Origin: Thermocatellispora tengchongensis
GTDB lineage: Bacteria; Actinomycetota; Actinomycetes; Streptosporangiales; Streptosporangiaceae
Reading direction: 5' to 3'
Length of the DNA: 64,000 bases
Assembly: GCF_014202315.1 (NCBI RefSeq)
Contig: NZ_JACHGN010000003.1
Location: forward strand, 186,001-250,000
The notes under the pieces were generated by a model, which saw only the letters and a list, made by a program, of their open reading frames with translations, searched no databases and was not told where the DNA came from. How positions within the stretch are numbered: position 1 is the stretch's first letter; each line of letters starts with the position of its first letter. Of this stretch, positions 22,227 through 31,636 are shown in pieces. Position numbers and translations under genes: made by a program.

Positions 22227-22300
22227 TGCCCCGAGTGGGATTCGAACCCACACCGTATGGATTTTGAGGCCATTGTCTCTGCCGGTTGGACTATCGGGGC
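22227..22300 (-). tRNA. Class-I tRNA with CAA anticodon loop (tRNA-Leu-like, unusual)
   Basis: Read on the minus strand the 74-nt sequence folds as a cloverleaf. It has a 7-bp acceptor GCCCCGA/TCGGGGC with discriminator A, a D arm with GTC/GAC stem and GG in the loop, an anticodon stem ATGGC/TCCAT with the top pair (C-T) unpaired, loop CTCAAAA giving anticodon CAA, a five-base variable loop ACGGT, and a perfect T arm GTGGG-TTCGAAT-CCCAC. CCA is not encoded. CAA reads the leucine codon UUG, yet bacterial tRNA-Leu normally has a long variable arm, which is missing. The gene diverges from the response regulator. Confidence 0.8.
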
Positions 22301-22392
22301 ATGGCAGGTGCCGGGCCCTCTGGAATGCAAGATCCACGTCCAGACGGCCCAGACGTGGTTCTAATCTAGCGGACGTCGGTACTCTCTTGCTC

Positions 22393-23034
22393 GTGAGTAC
22401 GCAGAGGCGAGTGGTGATCGCGGAGGACGAGGCGCTGATTCGCCTCGATCTCAAGGAGATGCTGGAAGAGGACGGTTACGCCGTCGTCGGCGAAGCGGGG
22501 GACGGGGAGACCGCGGTCAAGCTGGCCATGGAGTTGCGGCCCGATCTGGTGATCCTGGATGTGAAGATGCCGATCCTGGACGGCATCTCCGCGGCCGAGC
22601 GGATCGTGTCGGAGCGGGTGGCGCCGTGCCTGATCCTGACCGCCTTCTCGCAGCGGGATCTGGTGGAGCGCGCGCGTGACGCGGGGGCGATGGCGTACCT
22701 GGTCAAGCCGTTCACCAAGTCCGACCTGGTGCCGGCGATCGAGATGGCGGTCAGCAGGCACGACGAGATCGCGGCGCTGGAGCGCGAGGTGAGCACGCTC
22801 TCGGAGCGGCTGGAGACGCGCAAGCTGGTGGAGCGGGCCAAGGGGCTGCTGATGGCCGCGCACGGGTGGACCGAGCCGCAGGCGTTCCGGTGGATCCAGA
22901 AGGCGTCCATGGACCGCAGGCTGAGCATGCGTCAGGTGGCGCAGATCGTGGTCAACGAGTCGGCGGGGGACCAGTCGCAGCCGCCGTCCGCGCCGCCTGC
23001 CCCGCCCGCGCCGCCCGCGTCGTCAGGGGCCTGA
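22393..23034 (+). CDS. ANTAR-domain response regulator (PdtaR-like)
   Basis: A 213-residue two-component response regulator. The receiver domain (about 5-120) has acidic residues in VIAEDEALIRLD, the phosphoacceptor Asp56 in LVILDVKMP, the switch Thr in LILTAFS and the Lys of YLVKPF. The C-terminal ANTAR domain (about 135-195, LETRKLVERAKGLLMAAHGW to QAFRWIQKASMD) binds paired RNA hairpins and acts as a transcription antiterminator when the receiver is phosphorylated. The Mycobacterium PdtaR is the close described relative. GTG 22393 opens just before the receiver; the tail is Pro-rich. It is convergent with the lipoprotein gene, with one base between stops. No histidine kinase is adjacent. 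Confidence 0.92.
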   Translation: MSTQRRVVIAEDEALIRLDLKEMLEEDGYAVVGEAGDGETAVKLAMELRPDLVILDVKMPILDGISAAERIVSERVAPCLILTAFSQRDLVERARDAGAMAYLVKPFTKSDLVPAIEMAVSRHDEIAALEREVSTLSERLETRKLVERAKGLLMAAHGWTEPQAFRWIQKASMDRRLSMRQVAQIVVNESAGDQSQPPSAPPAPPAPPASSGA

Positions 23035-23035
23035 G

Positions 23036-23896
23036 CTAACCCTTCTTCAGGCAGGTGTCGTCGATCAGGTCCTGAAGCTCCTCGCGCAGCTCGGGGGAGA
23101 GCGGGAACGACAAGTAATGGGGCTCCAGGTCTCCGACGCCGACCCAGTGCGGGAAGACGAAGGTCTTCTTGCTCTCCGCCAGCGCGTGCGGGTCGCAGCC
23201 GAAGGCCGTGAACTGCACCGGTACGTCCACGCGGTCCTGCCCGTCCTCCAGCACCGCGACCGGGGTGCCCTCGGCCTTCAGCGGCCGTAGTTGCAGGATC
23301 ACGCTGCCTCTGAGGTCCTGAAGGGTGATCCTGCCGGGAGCCTTGCGTTCGATCACGACGGTCCCGCGCAGCACGTCGCGGTCGCCGGAGCGGACGCGCG
23401 TCCACTCCTCGCCCAGGCGCACGTCGGCCGCCCTGCGTACGATCTGGGCGCCGCAGTCCTGCTTGACCAGCCGCTTGAGCAGCGTGTTGGGGTGGGGGAG
23501 CGGCAGGCGCACCTGGCCGTGGCCGCGTACCCACACGATCGCGTGCGCCGGCGGCGGCTCGGGGATCGTGTCGCCCGCGCACGTGGCCGTGCCGTACGGC
23601 AGGCGCAGGTCCACCCGGGGCGTCTTTTTGATCTCGTAGTCGACCGGCTCGGGCGGGAGGGTCCGCAGGGGCGGGGCGACGAGCTGCACGCGCTCGACGT
23701 ACACGCTCGGGCCGTCGTTGCGCAGGCTGACGGAGAGTATGTGCTTCTCTTCGTCGATGCGCATCTGATTCAGGGTGGCGCTGAGGTGGAGCCGGGCCGG
23801 GGCCTCCTCCCGGCCGCCGCACGCCTGCAGGGTCGCCAGTGCGACGGTGGTGGCCAGCGTGACGAGGAGGGCCCGGCGGTGCGCGCTGCTGATCAC
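23036..23896 (-). CDS. Putative lipoprotein of unknown function
   Basis: A 286-residue secreted lipoprotein. From GTG 23896 the N-terminus is basic (SSAHRR) and hydrophobic, ending in the lipobox LQAC. The mature part has four more cysteines (ATCAG, QDCGA, FGCDP, DDTCLKK) that could form two disulfides, and looks beta-rich. I recognise no family. Upstream in-frame starts would place a non-signal segment before the lipobox, so they are rejected. It would be lipidated by the Lgt encoded at 4780. It is convergent with the ANTAR regulator. Confidence 0.75.
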   Translation of the reverse strand: MISSAHRRALLVTLATTVALATLQACGGREEAPARLHLSATLNQMRIDEEKHILSVSLRNDGPSVYVERVQLVAPPLRTLPPEPVDYEIKKTPRVDLRLPYGTATCAGDTIPEPPPAHAIVWVRGHGQVRLPLPHPNTLLKRLVKQDCGAQIVRRAADVRLGEEWTRVRSGDRDVLRGTVVIERKAPGRITLQDLRGSVILQLRPLKAEGTPVAVLEDGQDRVDVPVQFTAFGCDPHALAESKKTFVFPHWVGVGDLEPHYLSFPLSPELREELQDLIDDTCLKKG

Positions 23897-24262
23897 GATT
23901 CGCAGCCTAGGAGCAAATCCGGGATTACAAAACCCGTCAAAGGGGGAAACATCATGTAATAAGGGGATCGACGGCCGGTGGGAGGAGCCCGCCGGGGATG
24001 TGGCCTGCCCGCCCGGTATCCGAGACATCGCGATCAGCATACGAGACGGTAACTTCACGGAGTAGTACTCCGGAGCACGTCGTAGCTGGGGCGCTGTCCC
24101 GGGGCCGGTAAGTTGAGGAGTTATTACGACTCCGCATCCAAGTGTCCACAGTTCAGCGGCATGCCTGGCTTGGGACCCCTCGCCTTTAATACGTTGCCGT
24201 CATTCGATCGGGACTGGGTCGGCTGCGCTGACATATCCCGGCATGGATGAAGGAGATACTTC
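23897..24262. other. Divergent regulatory region upstream of livK
   Basis: 366 bp without a gene, between the reverse-strand lipoprotein and livK. It is A/T-richer than its surroundings. It contains near-palindromes GTACTCCGGAGCAC (24065-24078) and GGAGT..ACTCC (about 24116-24138), candidates for operators of the transporter. No promoter hexamers are convincing. Confidence 0.4.
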
Positions 24263-25549
24263 ATGATCCGCATTGCCCCCCTCGGGCGCGCGCTGGCCGT
24301 AGCGGCAGCCGCGAGCCTCGCCCTGACGGCCTGCGGCGGTGGCGACGAGGACACCGCAGCCCCGGCCGAGAGCTCCGCGCCCGCCTCCTCGGCGCCGGCG
24401 GCAGCCAAGGGCGACGGCACTCTGACCATCGGCACGCTTCTTCCGCAGACGGGTGACCTGGCCTTCCTCGGCCCGCCCGAGTTCGCCGGCGTGGACCTCG
24501 CCGTCGAGGAGATCAACGCCGCCGGTGGGGTGCTCGGCAAGCCGGTCACCAAGATCCACACCGACTCCGGTGACGCGAAGACCGACATCGCGTCGCAGTC
24601 GGTGGACAAGCTGCTCCAGCAGAAGGCCGATGCCATCTTGGGCGCCGCGTCCTCCGGTGTGTCCTTCACGGTCATCGACAAGATCGTGAACGCGGGTGTG
24701 GTCCACTTCTCCCCGGCGAACACCTCTCCGGACTTCACGACGTACACCGACAAGGGCCTGTACTTCCGCACGGCCCCGTCGGACGTGCTGCAGGGCCGCG
24801 TGCTCGGTGACCTGATCATCCAGGACGGCAGCGACACGGTCGCGATCCTCAACCGCCAGGACTCCTACGGCACCGGCCTCGCCACCGAGGTCAAGAAGTC
24901 CGTGGAGAGCGGCGGCGGCACCGTCACCGACGTCGTCGAGTACGACCCGGGCGCGGCCGACTTCTCCGCCGACGTCGCCAAGATCAAGGCCAAGAACCCC
25001 AAGGCCCTGGCCCTGATCGCGTTCGACGAGACCAAGAAGATCATCCCTGAGCTCAAGAAGCAGGGCCTCGGTCCCGACAAGATCAAGATCTACTTCGTCG
25101 ACGGCAACCTGGCCGACTACTCCAAGGACTTCCCGAAGGGCACGCTGACCGGCGTCAAGGGCACCCAGCCCGGCGCGCAGGTCACCGAGGACTTCAAGGC
25201 CAAGCTGCTCAAGGTCAACCCCGAGCTCAAGGACTTCAACTACGGTCCCGAGTCCTACGACGCGGCCATGCTGACCGCCCTCGCCGCCGTCGCGGCCAAG
25301 GACGACAGCGGCACCGCCATCGCCTCCAAGCTCGTGGACGTGAGCAAGGGCGGCGAGAAGTGCACCGAGTTCAAGGCCTGCGCCGACCTGCTCGCCGCCG
25401 GCAAGGACATCGACTACGACGGCGTGAGCGGTCCGGTCGAGTTCAGCGACGCGGGTGACCCGTCCGAGGCCACGATCGGCGTCTTCGAGTACGGCGACGA
25501 CAACGTGCACAAGAACGTCAACTACCTGTCCGGGAAGGTCTCGGGCTGA
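24263..25549 (+). CDS. livK: Branched-chain amino-acid ABC transporter substrate-binding lipoprotein
   Basis: A 428-residue extracellular binding protein of the periplasmic-binding-protein type 6 (Leu/Ile/Val) fold. It is lipid-anchored: signal peptide to residue 22, lipobox LTAC, then a flexible Ala/Pro/Ser linker. Two Rossmann-like lobes follow, with typical motifs (IGTLLPQTGDLAFLGPPE at the start, GASSSGVSF-like loop, and GPESYDA). A strong ribosome-binding site GAAGGAGA precedes the ATG. It delivers substrate to the permease and ATPase genes encoded on the opposite strand at 26.2-30.4 kb. Exact ligand specificity is not evident. A terminator hairpin follows. Confidence 0.93.
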   Translation: MIRIAPLGRALAVAAAASLALTACGGGDEDTAAPAESSAPASSAPAAAKGDGTLTIGTLLPQTGDLAFLGPPEFAGVDLAVEEINAAGGVLGKPVTKIHTDSGDAKTDIASQSVDKLLQQKADAILGAASSGVSFTVIDKIVNAGVVHFSPANTSPDFTTYTDKGLYFRTAPSDVLQGRVLGDLIIQDGSDTVAILNRQDSYGTGLATEVKKSVESGGGTVTDVVEYDPGAADFSADVAKIKAKNPKALALIAFDETKKIIPELKKQGLGPDKIKIYFVDGNLADYSKDFPKGTLTGVKGTQPGAQVTEDFKAKLLKVNPELKDFNYGPESYDAAMLTALAAVAAKDDSGTAIASKLVDVSKGGEKCTEFKACADLLAAGKDIDYDGVSGPVEFSDAGDPSEATIGVFEYGDDNVHKNVNYLSGKVSG

Positions 25550-25587
25550 CCTTCGCCCCCGCACTTCTCCGCAGCGCAGACGACCAG

Positions 25588-25618
25588 AAGGGCCCCGGCC
25601 GCCACGGCCGGGGCCCTT
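25588..25618 (+). terminator. livK terminator hairpin
   Basis: AAGGGCCCCGGCCG and CGGCCGGGGCCCTT form a perfect 14-bp stem around a CCA loop, 38 nt after the livK stop. Confidence 0.85.
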
Positions 25619-25665
25619 CCCGTCCTCCGGCGCCGGCCCGGGACGGGTCAGGCGCAGGCGTCGGG

Positions 25666-26115
25666 TCAGGCACAGGCGTCGCGTACGGACTTCTCCGCCT
25701 CGCGGTACTCCCGCAGCAGCCGCACCTGCTCCTCGCGCGGCGTGGCGGCCGGGGCCAGCCCTCGCGTCGTGCGCCGCAGCGCCGCCTCGCCCTCCTTCGC
25801 CCCGGCCGGCAGCCGCGGGCCGTACTCCAGCAGCACGCCCTCCACGTACGCCAGCCGCCCGCGTACCGCGTCGTCGAAGCGCTGCTCCTCCTCCTGTCCG
25901 GGCGGCAGCAGCAGCGGCTCCACGTAGCCCAGCGCGGAGACCACGCGCGCGCACGGATCGTCGGCGGGGTCGGCCCCCACGACGTACGTGCCGTCGCTCG
26001 TCGCGGCCGACGCGGACGGCGAGGCGCCGGCAGGCGAGGACTGGCCGGTGGCGCAGGCGGTCAGGCCGGCCAGGGAGAGGGCGAGCAGGGCGGTGGCGGG
26101 GGCGGTCATCCGCAT
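25666..26115 (-). CDS. Small putative lipoprotein
   Basis: A 149-residue secreted protein of unknown function. It has a signal peptide with lipobox LTAC, a Ser/Ala/Pro linker, and then a helical, charged domain with one cysteine near its start (DPCARVV) and one at the very end (RDACA), probably paired. ATG 26115 is nine bases after GGAGG; the ATG at 26124 abuts the ribosome-binding site and is less likely. The 3' end, TCAGGC(A/G)CAGGCGTCG, is duplicated just past the stop (25648-25682). It lies between livK and livF but is separated from livF by about 100 bp. Confidence 0.7.
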   Translation of the reverse strand: MRMTAPATALLALSLAGLTACATGQSSPAGASPSASAATSDGTYVVGADPADDPCARVVSALGYVEPLLLPPGQEEEQRFDDAVRGRLAYVEGVLLEYGPRLPAGAKEGEAALRRTTRGLAPAATPREEQVRLLREYREAEKSVRDACA

Positions 26116-26220
26116 GATGGTCATCCTCCGTGCCGGAACGAACGTGCCGGAAACGAACGAGCCCCGCGGCGGCCGGTGCGGGCCGCCGCGGGGCGTACGC
26201 GATGCTCGGTCGGCTCCCGG

Positions 26221-27064
<844 letters not shown>

Positions 27065-27072
<8 letters not shown>

Positions 27073-28117
27073 CGCCGGCCTCCTTCCTGCCGCCGGCCTT
27101 GGCGCCGTCGCCGGCGGCCTCGCCCGGACCGGCCGTCGTCGCCGTGTTCACCGGCACCGCCTCGCCGTGGGTCTCGGCGGCCTCCAGTTCCAGCTCGGCC
27201 TCGGCCTCGGCGAGCTGCCGCTCCGCCTCGGCGTCGGACAGCGGCGCGTCGTGGTGGGCGCCGAGGTAGGCGTCGACCACCCGGGGGTCGGACATGATCG
27301 TCTCGGGCGGGCCCTCGGCGATCACCGCGCCCTGGGCCATCACGATGACCCAGTCGCTGATGTCGCGCACCATGTCCATGTCGTGCTCCACGAACAGCAC
27401 GGTCATGCCCTGCTCGCGCAGGTCCTTGACGTGGCCGAGCAGCGACTGGGTGAGCGCCGGGTTGACGCCCGCCATCGGCTCGTCCAGCATGACCAGCTCG
27501 GGCTTGACCATGAGCGCGCGGGCCATCTCCAGCAGCTTGCGCTGCCCGCCCGACAGGCTTCCGGCGAAGTCACTGCGCTTGGCCGCGAGCTTGAAGCGCT
27601 CCAGCAGCTCCTCGGCCCGCTCGGTGATCTCGTCCTCCTGGGCGCGCCACAGCCGCGGGAACAGCGCGCGCAGGAAGTTCTCGCCACGCTGGCCCTGCGC
27701 GCCCAGGCGCATGTTCTCCAGCACGGTCAGCTTCGACAGCGCCTTGGTGAGCTGGAAGGTGCGCACCATCCCGTAACGGGCGACCTTGTGGGCCGGTACG
27801 CCGTTCATCTTGCGGCCGTTGAAGGTCCACTCGCCAGAGTCGGCGGTGTCGAAGCCGGTGAGCTGGTTGAAGAAGGTGGTCTTGCCGGCGCCGTTGGGCC
27901 CGATGAGCGCGGTGATCGAGCCGCGCTGGATCTCGACGTGCTCGACGTTCACGGCGGTGAGGCCGCCGAAGCGGCGTACCACGTTGTCCACGACCAGGAT
28001 GGGGTCGGGCTTGGCCACGCCCGGCTCGGTCGCCAGGCCCGCGAAGGCGGCCCGCGCGGCGGCCTTGCGGTCGGTCACAGCGCCGGCCGGGGCGCTTGCG
28101 GCTTCGTCAACGTGCAT
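27065..28117 (-). CDS. livG: Branched-chain amino-acid ABC transporter ATP-binding protein LivG
   Basis: A 350-residue ABC ATPase. Walker A is GPNGAGKTT, the signature is LSGGQRK, Walker B is LVMLDEPMAG and the switch His is in FVEHDMD; the GLTAVNVEHVEI opening is typical of LivG. The C-terminal 75 residues are an Ala/Glu-rich extension absent from enteric LivG. It overlaps livM by eleven bases and livF by eight, so the four transporter genes are tightly coupled. Confidence 0.95.
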
Positions 28118-29096
28118 CGAGCGCGATCTCCCTCTTGTCGCCGAAGATGCCCTGTGGTCGATAGATGAGCAGCAGCATCAGTCCGAGCCCGACGAGCATG
28201 TACCTGATCGGGCCCACCTGGGTGGTGGTGATGAACGTGATGGTCCCGGTGTTCACCGCCTCCTCCAGGAAGGTGCCGACCAGGATGAGGAGTCCCCAGA
28301 AGATGGCGGCGCCCACCACCGGTCCGAGGATGCGCGCGGTGCCGCCCAGGATCAGCACGGTGTAGGCGTAGAACGTCAGCTCGGTGTTGTACGACTCGGG
28401 CTGCACGGCCGAGCGGCTCAGGGCGAAGATGAAGCCCGCGAGCGCGCCGATGACGCCGCCGAGCACCAGCGATTGCATCTTGTAGGAGAAGACGTTCTTG
28501 CCCAGGCTGCGCACGGCGTCCTCGTCCTCGCGGATCGCCTTGAGCACCCGGCCCCAGGGGCTCTTCATCAGCAGGTAGATCAGGCCGCAGGACAGCGCGA
28601 CCAGGATCCACCCGACCGTGAGCACCCACATGGTGTTCTCGTCGAAGCCGATGATGGGGCCGATGTTGTAGTCGCCTTCCGGGTACGGGTTCAGCGCGTA
28701 GAACCCGCCGGAGAACGCCTGGATGCCGTCGGTGCCGCCGAAGACGTCCTGCAGGGCGACCGAGCGCACGACCAGGCGGATGATCTCGGCCGCGGCGATG
28801 GTGACGATGGCCAGATAGTCGGCGCGCAGGCGCAGGGTCGGGATGCCCATCAGCAGCGCGAGCACGACCGACAGGGCCAGGCCGATGGTGACGCCGAGGA
28901 AGAACGGCAGGCCGAAGGTGGTGACGGTGGTCGCGATCGAGTACGCGCCGATCGCGAGGAAGGCGGCCTGGCCGAAGTTGAGCAGGCCGGTGTAGCCGAA
29001 GTGCACGTTGAGGCCGATGGCCGCGAGCGCGTAGATCACGGCCTCGGTGCCGATCGACGCCTCCACGGCGCGGCTGATGACAAGGATCCAGTCCAT
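28107..29096 (-). CDS. livM: Branched-chain amino-acid ABC transporter permease LivM
   Basis: A 329-residue multi-pass inner-membrane permease of the LivM type with about eight to ten hydrophobic segments. The conserved FGYTGLLNFGQAAFLAIGAY motif is near the N-terminus, and the coupling-helix region GRVLKAIREDEDAVRSLG (about residues 185-202) contacts the ATPases. YRPQGIFG ends the protein. It follows livH after 13 bp and overlaps livG. Confidence 0.95.
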   Translation of the reverse strand: MDWILVISRAVEASIGTEAVIYALAAIGLNVHFGYTGLLNFGQAAFLAIGAYSIATTVTTFGLPFFLGVTIGLALSVVLALLMGIPTLRLRADYLAIVTIAAAEIIRLVVRSVALQDVFGGTDGIQAFSGGFYALNPYPEGDYNIGPIIGFDENTMWVLTVGWILVALSCGLIYLLMKSPWGRVLKAIREDEDAVRSLGKNVFSYKMQSLVLGGVIGALAGFIFALSRSAVQPESYNTELTFYAYTVLILGGTARILGPVVGAAIFWGLLILVGTFLEEAVNTGTITFITTTQVGPIRYMLVGLGLMLLLIYRPQGIFGDKREIALDAR

Positions 29097-29109
29097 TGGC
29101 GGCCTCCCC

Positions 29110-30402
29110 CTAACCGATCCGCTCGCGGCGGCCGAGGATGCCCTGCGGCCGTACCAGAAGGACGATGATCAGCACGACGAGGGCGCCGACCGTCTTCATC
29201 TCCGGAGGTATCCAGAGGGTGGAGACTTGGACGAACAGGCCCACGATCAGCGAGCCGACCAGGGCGCCGTACGCCGTGCCGAGCCCGCCCAGCGTGACGC
29301 CCGCGAACATCAGCAGCAGTACCTGGAGTCCCATCTGGTAGTTGAGGTTCTGGGTGGTGCCGAGCAGGATGCCGGCGAGCGCCGCGATCGTGGTGCCCGC
29401 CGCCCACACGATCCGGATCACCCGGTCCACGTTGATGCCGGAGGACGCGGCCAGCGCCGGGTTGTCGGCGACCGCGCGGGTGGCCTTGCCGAGCCGGGTG
29501 TAGGTGAGGGCCAGGCCGACCGCGATCAGCACGACGATCTGGATCGCCATCGCGATCAGGCCCTTCGGCGTGGCGAAGATCGGCCCGATCTCGATGCCCT
29601 CCTGGGCGACGTACTCGTTGTACGGGCGGCTCTCGCCGCCGAACAGGAACAGCGTCAGGTTGCGCAGGAAGATCGCCAGGCCGATCGAGATGATCATCAT
29701 GCCGATGAGGCCGGTCTTCCGCTCGCGCAGCACACCCCAGAAATATCGATCCTGCCCGTATCCGAACGCCGCCGCGATGACGAGCGCCAGCGGCGCGGCG
29801 ATGAGCAGGTGCAGGCCCAGCGAGGTGTTCAGGACGTACGCGGTGAAGGCGCCCAGCGTCAGCAGCTCGCCGTGGGCGAAGTTGGTCAGCCCGGTGGTCC
29901 CGAAGATCAGCGACAGCCCGACCGCGCCCAGCGCGATGGTCAGGCCCAGACTGATGCCCTCGAAGGAGAGCTGTGCCAGCCGCGTCCACCAGGAGTCCTC
30001 GGCCTCAGCGGCGGCCGCCTCCTCGTCGGCCGCGTCGCCGGAGACGAGCGCGAACAGGACGTTGCGCTCGTTGCCCTCGAAGACCTGGACGGTCAGCGTG
30101 GCTCGGTCGGGGTTTCTGAGCGAGACGCCCTGGGGAAGGGTGTTGACGTCCAGCGTCACCTTGTACATGCCGGCCTTGGGGACGGGGATCGCCCAATCTC
30201 CCGTGGCGCTGGTGGTGGCCTCTCCGACCGGCGCGTTGTTCTCGTCGACAACGCTGATCTTCACGCCGTTCACTGGCTGGCCTTGGTTTTTGAGTGAGCC
30301 TTTCAGGCCCTCTCCGTCCGCCCACGCCATCGCGGGTCCGGATGCGAGGAGGAAGATGAGGCCACCCAGGAAGGCCGTGAACGCGATCACGGCTCTGCGC
30401 AA
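29110..30402 (-). CDS. livH: Branched-chain amino-acid ABC transporter permease LivH with N-terminal extracytoplasmic domain
   Basis: A 430-residue protein, about 140 residues longer than a standard LivH. Residues 1-28 are a cleavable-type signal peptide ending AMAWADG. Residues about 32-120 look like a carboxypeptidase-regulatory or transthyretin-like beta sandwich (GVKISVVDENNAPVGEATT, GDWAIPVPKAGMYKVTL). A short Ala/Glu linker follows, then the LivH permease (GTTGLTNFAHGELLTLGA, GKATRAVADNPALAASSGI, VRPQGILG). The start is TTG 30402 with GGGAG five bases upstream. It heads the livHMGF operon. The extra domain would lie outside the membrane and might contact the binding protein; this is inference. 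Confidence 0.92.
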   Translation of the reverse strand: MRRAVIAFTAFLGGLIFLLASGPAMAWADGEGLKGSLKNQGQPVNGVKISVVDENNAPVGEATTSATGDWAIPVPKAGMYKVTLDVNTLPQGVSLRNPDRATLTVQVFEGNERNVLFALVSGDAADEEAAAAEAEDSWWTRLAQLSFEGISLGLTIALGAVGLSLIFGTTGLTNFAHGELLTLGAFTAYVLNTSLGLHLLIAAPLALVIAAAFGYGQDRYFWGVLRERKTGLIGMMIISIGLAIFLRNLTLFLFGGESRPYNEYVAQEGIEIGPIFATPKGLIAMAIQIVVLIAVGLALTYTRLGKATRAVADNPALAASSGINVDRVIRIVWAAGTTIAALAGILLGTTQNLNYQMGLQVLLLMFAGVTLGGLGTAYGALVGSLIVGLFVQVSTLWIPPEMKTVGALVVLIIVLLVRPQGILGRRERIG

Positions 30403-31136
30403 TGGTGCTCCCTTATGAGGTCATGGCGGAGGTAGTCCTACCCCCAAACTCGACTCGCGCATCGCAAAATGAGCCTGCAACGCTGTGGCCGGAGCTTAGC
30501 TCTGGACGCCCGGTTCCGGACCGTTCGTCACCAATCGGTGACCAGGGTGTTTCATCGGCGTGAGGAAAAAGCGGCCTGGTCAGAGCGGGTTTACTGGGAT
30601 TGTCGAAGCCTGACATGGCCGTCTTACAGTTTGGCTGATTACGGATGCTCCGGAAGTGCCGGGGAAGTGCCCGGACCGTGCGCGGAAGGCCCTTCGGGCG
30701 CGCACGTACGCGCGGGGAGACAGCGCGCGGGGAGACAGCGCGCGGGGAGGCGGCGCGCGAGGAGACAGCACGCGTGAAGGCGGCGCGCGTGGAGACGGCG
30801 TGCGTGGAGGCGGCGCGCGTGGAGGCAGGGCTCCGGCCGCGCCGGAAGCGGCCCTCGGGCACCGCGATGCTCGGCGGTGGCCGCGCGGGCGGGCGCGTGG
30901 AAGAAGTGGGAGAGAAGTGGAAGAGGGGGATAAGCCGAGGGCCTGGAAGAACAAGATGAGCCCAGGGGGGCCTTTGGTGCCGTGGTGGGCTTCCCCGGCC
31001 CTGCACGTTTTCTACTCGGCCGTCCCCCGGGCTCTGTTGGCCCACCACCGTAGCGAGCCCGGGGGGCCGGGCGCAAAAGTACCGCTCAGAGTGGCCGATA
31101 CTCGCCGTGTCGGGTACCCGCCGCGCGCCCGGCCGC
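30403..31136. other. Gene-free region with 15-bp repeats upstream of livH
   Basis: 734 bp between livH (reverse) and the thioesterase (reverse). The first 250 bp are A/T-richer and should contain the livHMGF promoter. The middle is an array of eight 15-bp units. The remainder is GC-rich with no supported gene; open frames here translate to Arg/Ala/Pro repeats only. Confidence 0.7.
30709..30828. repeat. 15-bp tandem array, eight units
   Basis: Eight consecutive 15-bp units of consensus CGCGCG(G/T)GGAG(A/G)C(A/G)G run from 30709 to 30828 without interruption. The first two are identical and the rest diverge by 1-4 bases. Units contain BssHII-like GCGCGC steps but no dyad long enough to be an operator. 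Confidence 0.9.
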
Positions 31137-31574
31137 TCAGGCCGCCGGGCCCTCGCCCCCGGGGGGCTGCTCCCTGATCAGGCAGGTCAGGCGGGCGGTG
31201 CACACCCTGCGGTCCTGCTCGTCACTGATCGCGATGTCGTACGTCGCCAGCGTGCGGCCCCCGTGCAGCCGCGTCGCGACCCCCGTGACGTATCCGGACG
31301 TGGCCGAGCGATGGTGGGTGGCGTTGATCTCGATGCCGACCGCGATCCGGCCCGGTCCGGCGTGCAGTGCGGCGCCCGTCGAGCCGATGGTCTCGGCCAG
31401 CACGCAGGACGCGCCGCCGTGCAGCAGGCCGTACGGCTGCGTGTTGCCCTCGACCGGCATCCGCGCCACCACCCGCTCCGGGCTCGCCTCGACGAACTCG
31501 ATGCCGAGTCGCGCGGCGAGCTGGCCTTCACCGGCGACGATCGCCATCAGATCGTCGGGGTTGGTCATCGTCAA
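31137..31574 (-). CDS. PaaI-type hotdog-fold thioesterase
   Basis: A 145-residue single-domain acyl-CoA thioesterase of the PaaI/hotdog family; it hydrolyses a CoA thioester in the cytoplasm, substrate unknown. The signature PYGLLHGGASCVLAETIGS (catalytic-region Gly-Gly and Glu) is clear, followed by the strand IAVGIEINATHHRS. TTG 31574 is seven bases after GAGGAGG, while the in-frame ATG 31568 is thirteen bases away; either may be used. It diverges from polA across about 60 bp. Confidence 0.88.
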   Translation of the reverse strand: MTMTNPDDLMAIVAGEGQLAARLGIEFVEASPERVVARMPVEGNTQPYGLLHGGASCVLAETIGSTGAALHAGPGRIAVGIEINATHHRSATSGYVTGVATRLHGGRTLATYDIAISDEQDRRVCTARLTCLIREQPPGGEGPAA

Positions 31575-31636
31575 GGGGACGCCTCCTCTGTGTCGACCTC
31601 GCGTTTTCTGTCGTAGAGGGAGACTAGGCTTCGAGT

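Noticed and set aside
21519-22454. A 311-codon minus-strand open frame across the repeat island and tRNA
   Set aside because: Arg/Pro/His-rich translation without any motif, running straight through the tRNA gene and into the ANTAR regulator start.
30413-31048. Open frame with SPRAL/PPRAL repeats upstream of livH
   Set aside because: It is only the 15-bp DNA array read in frame; no credible start or conserved segment.
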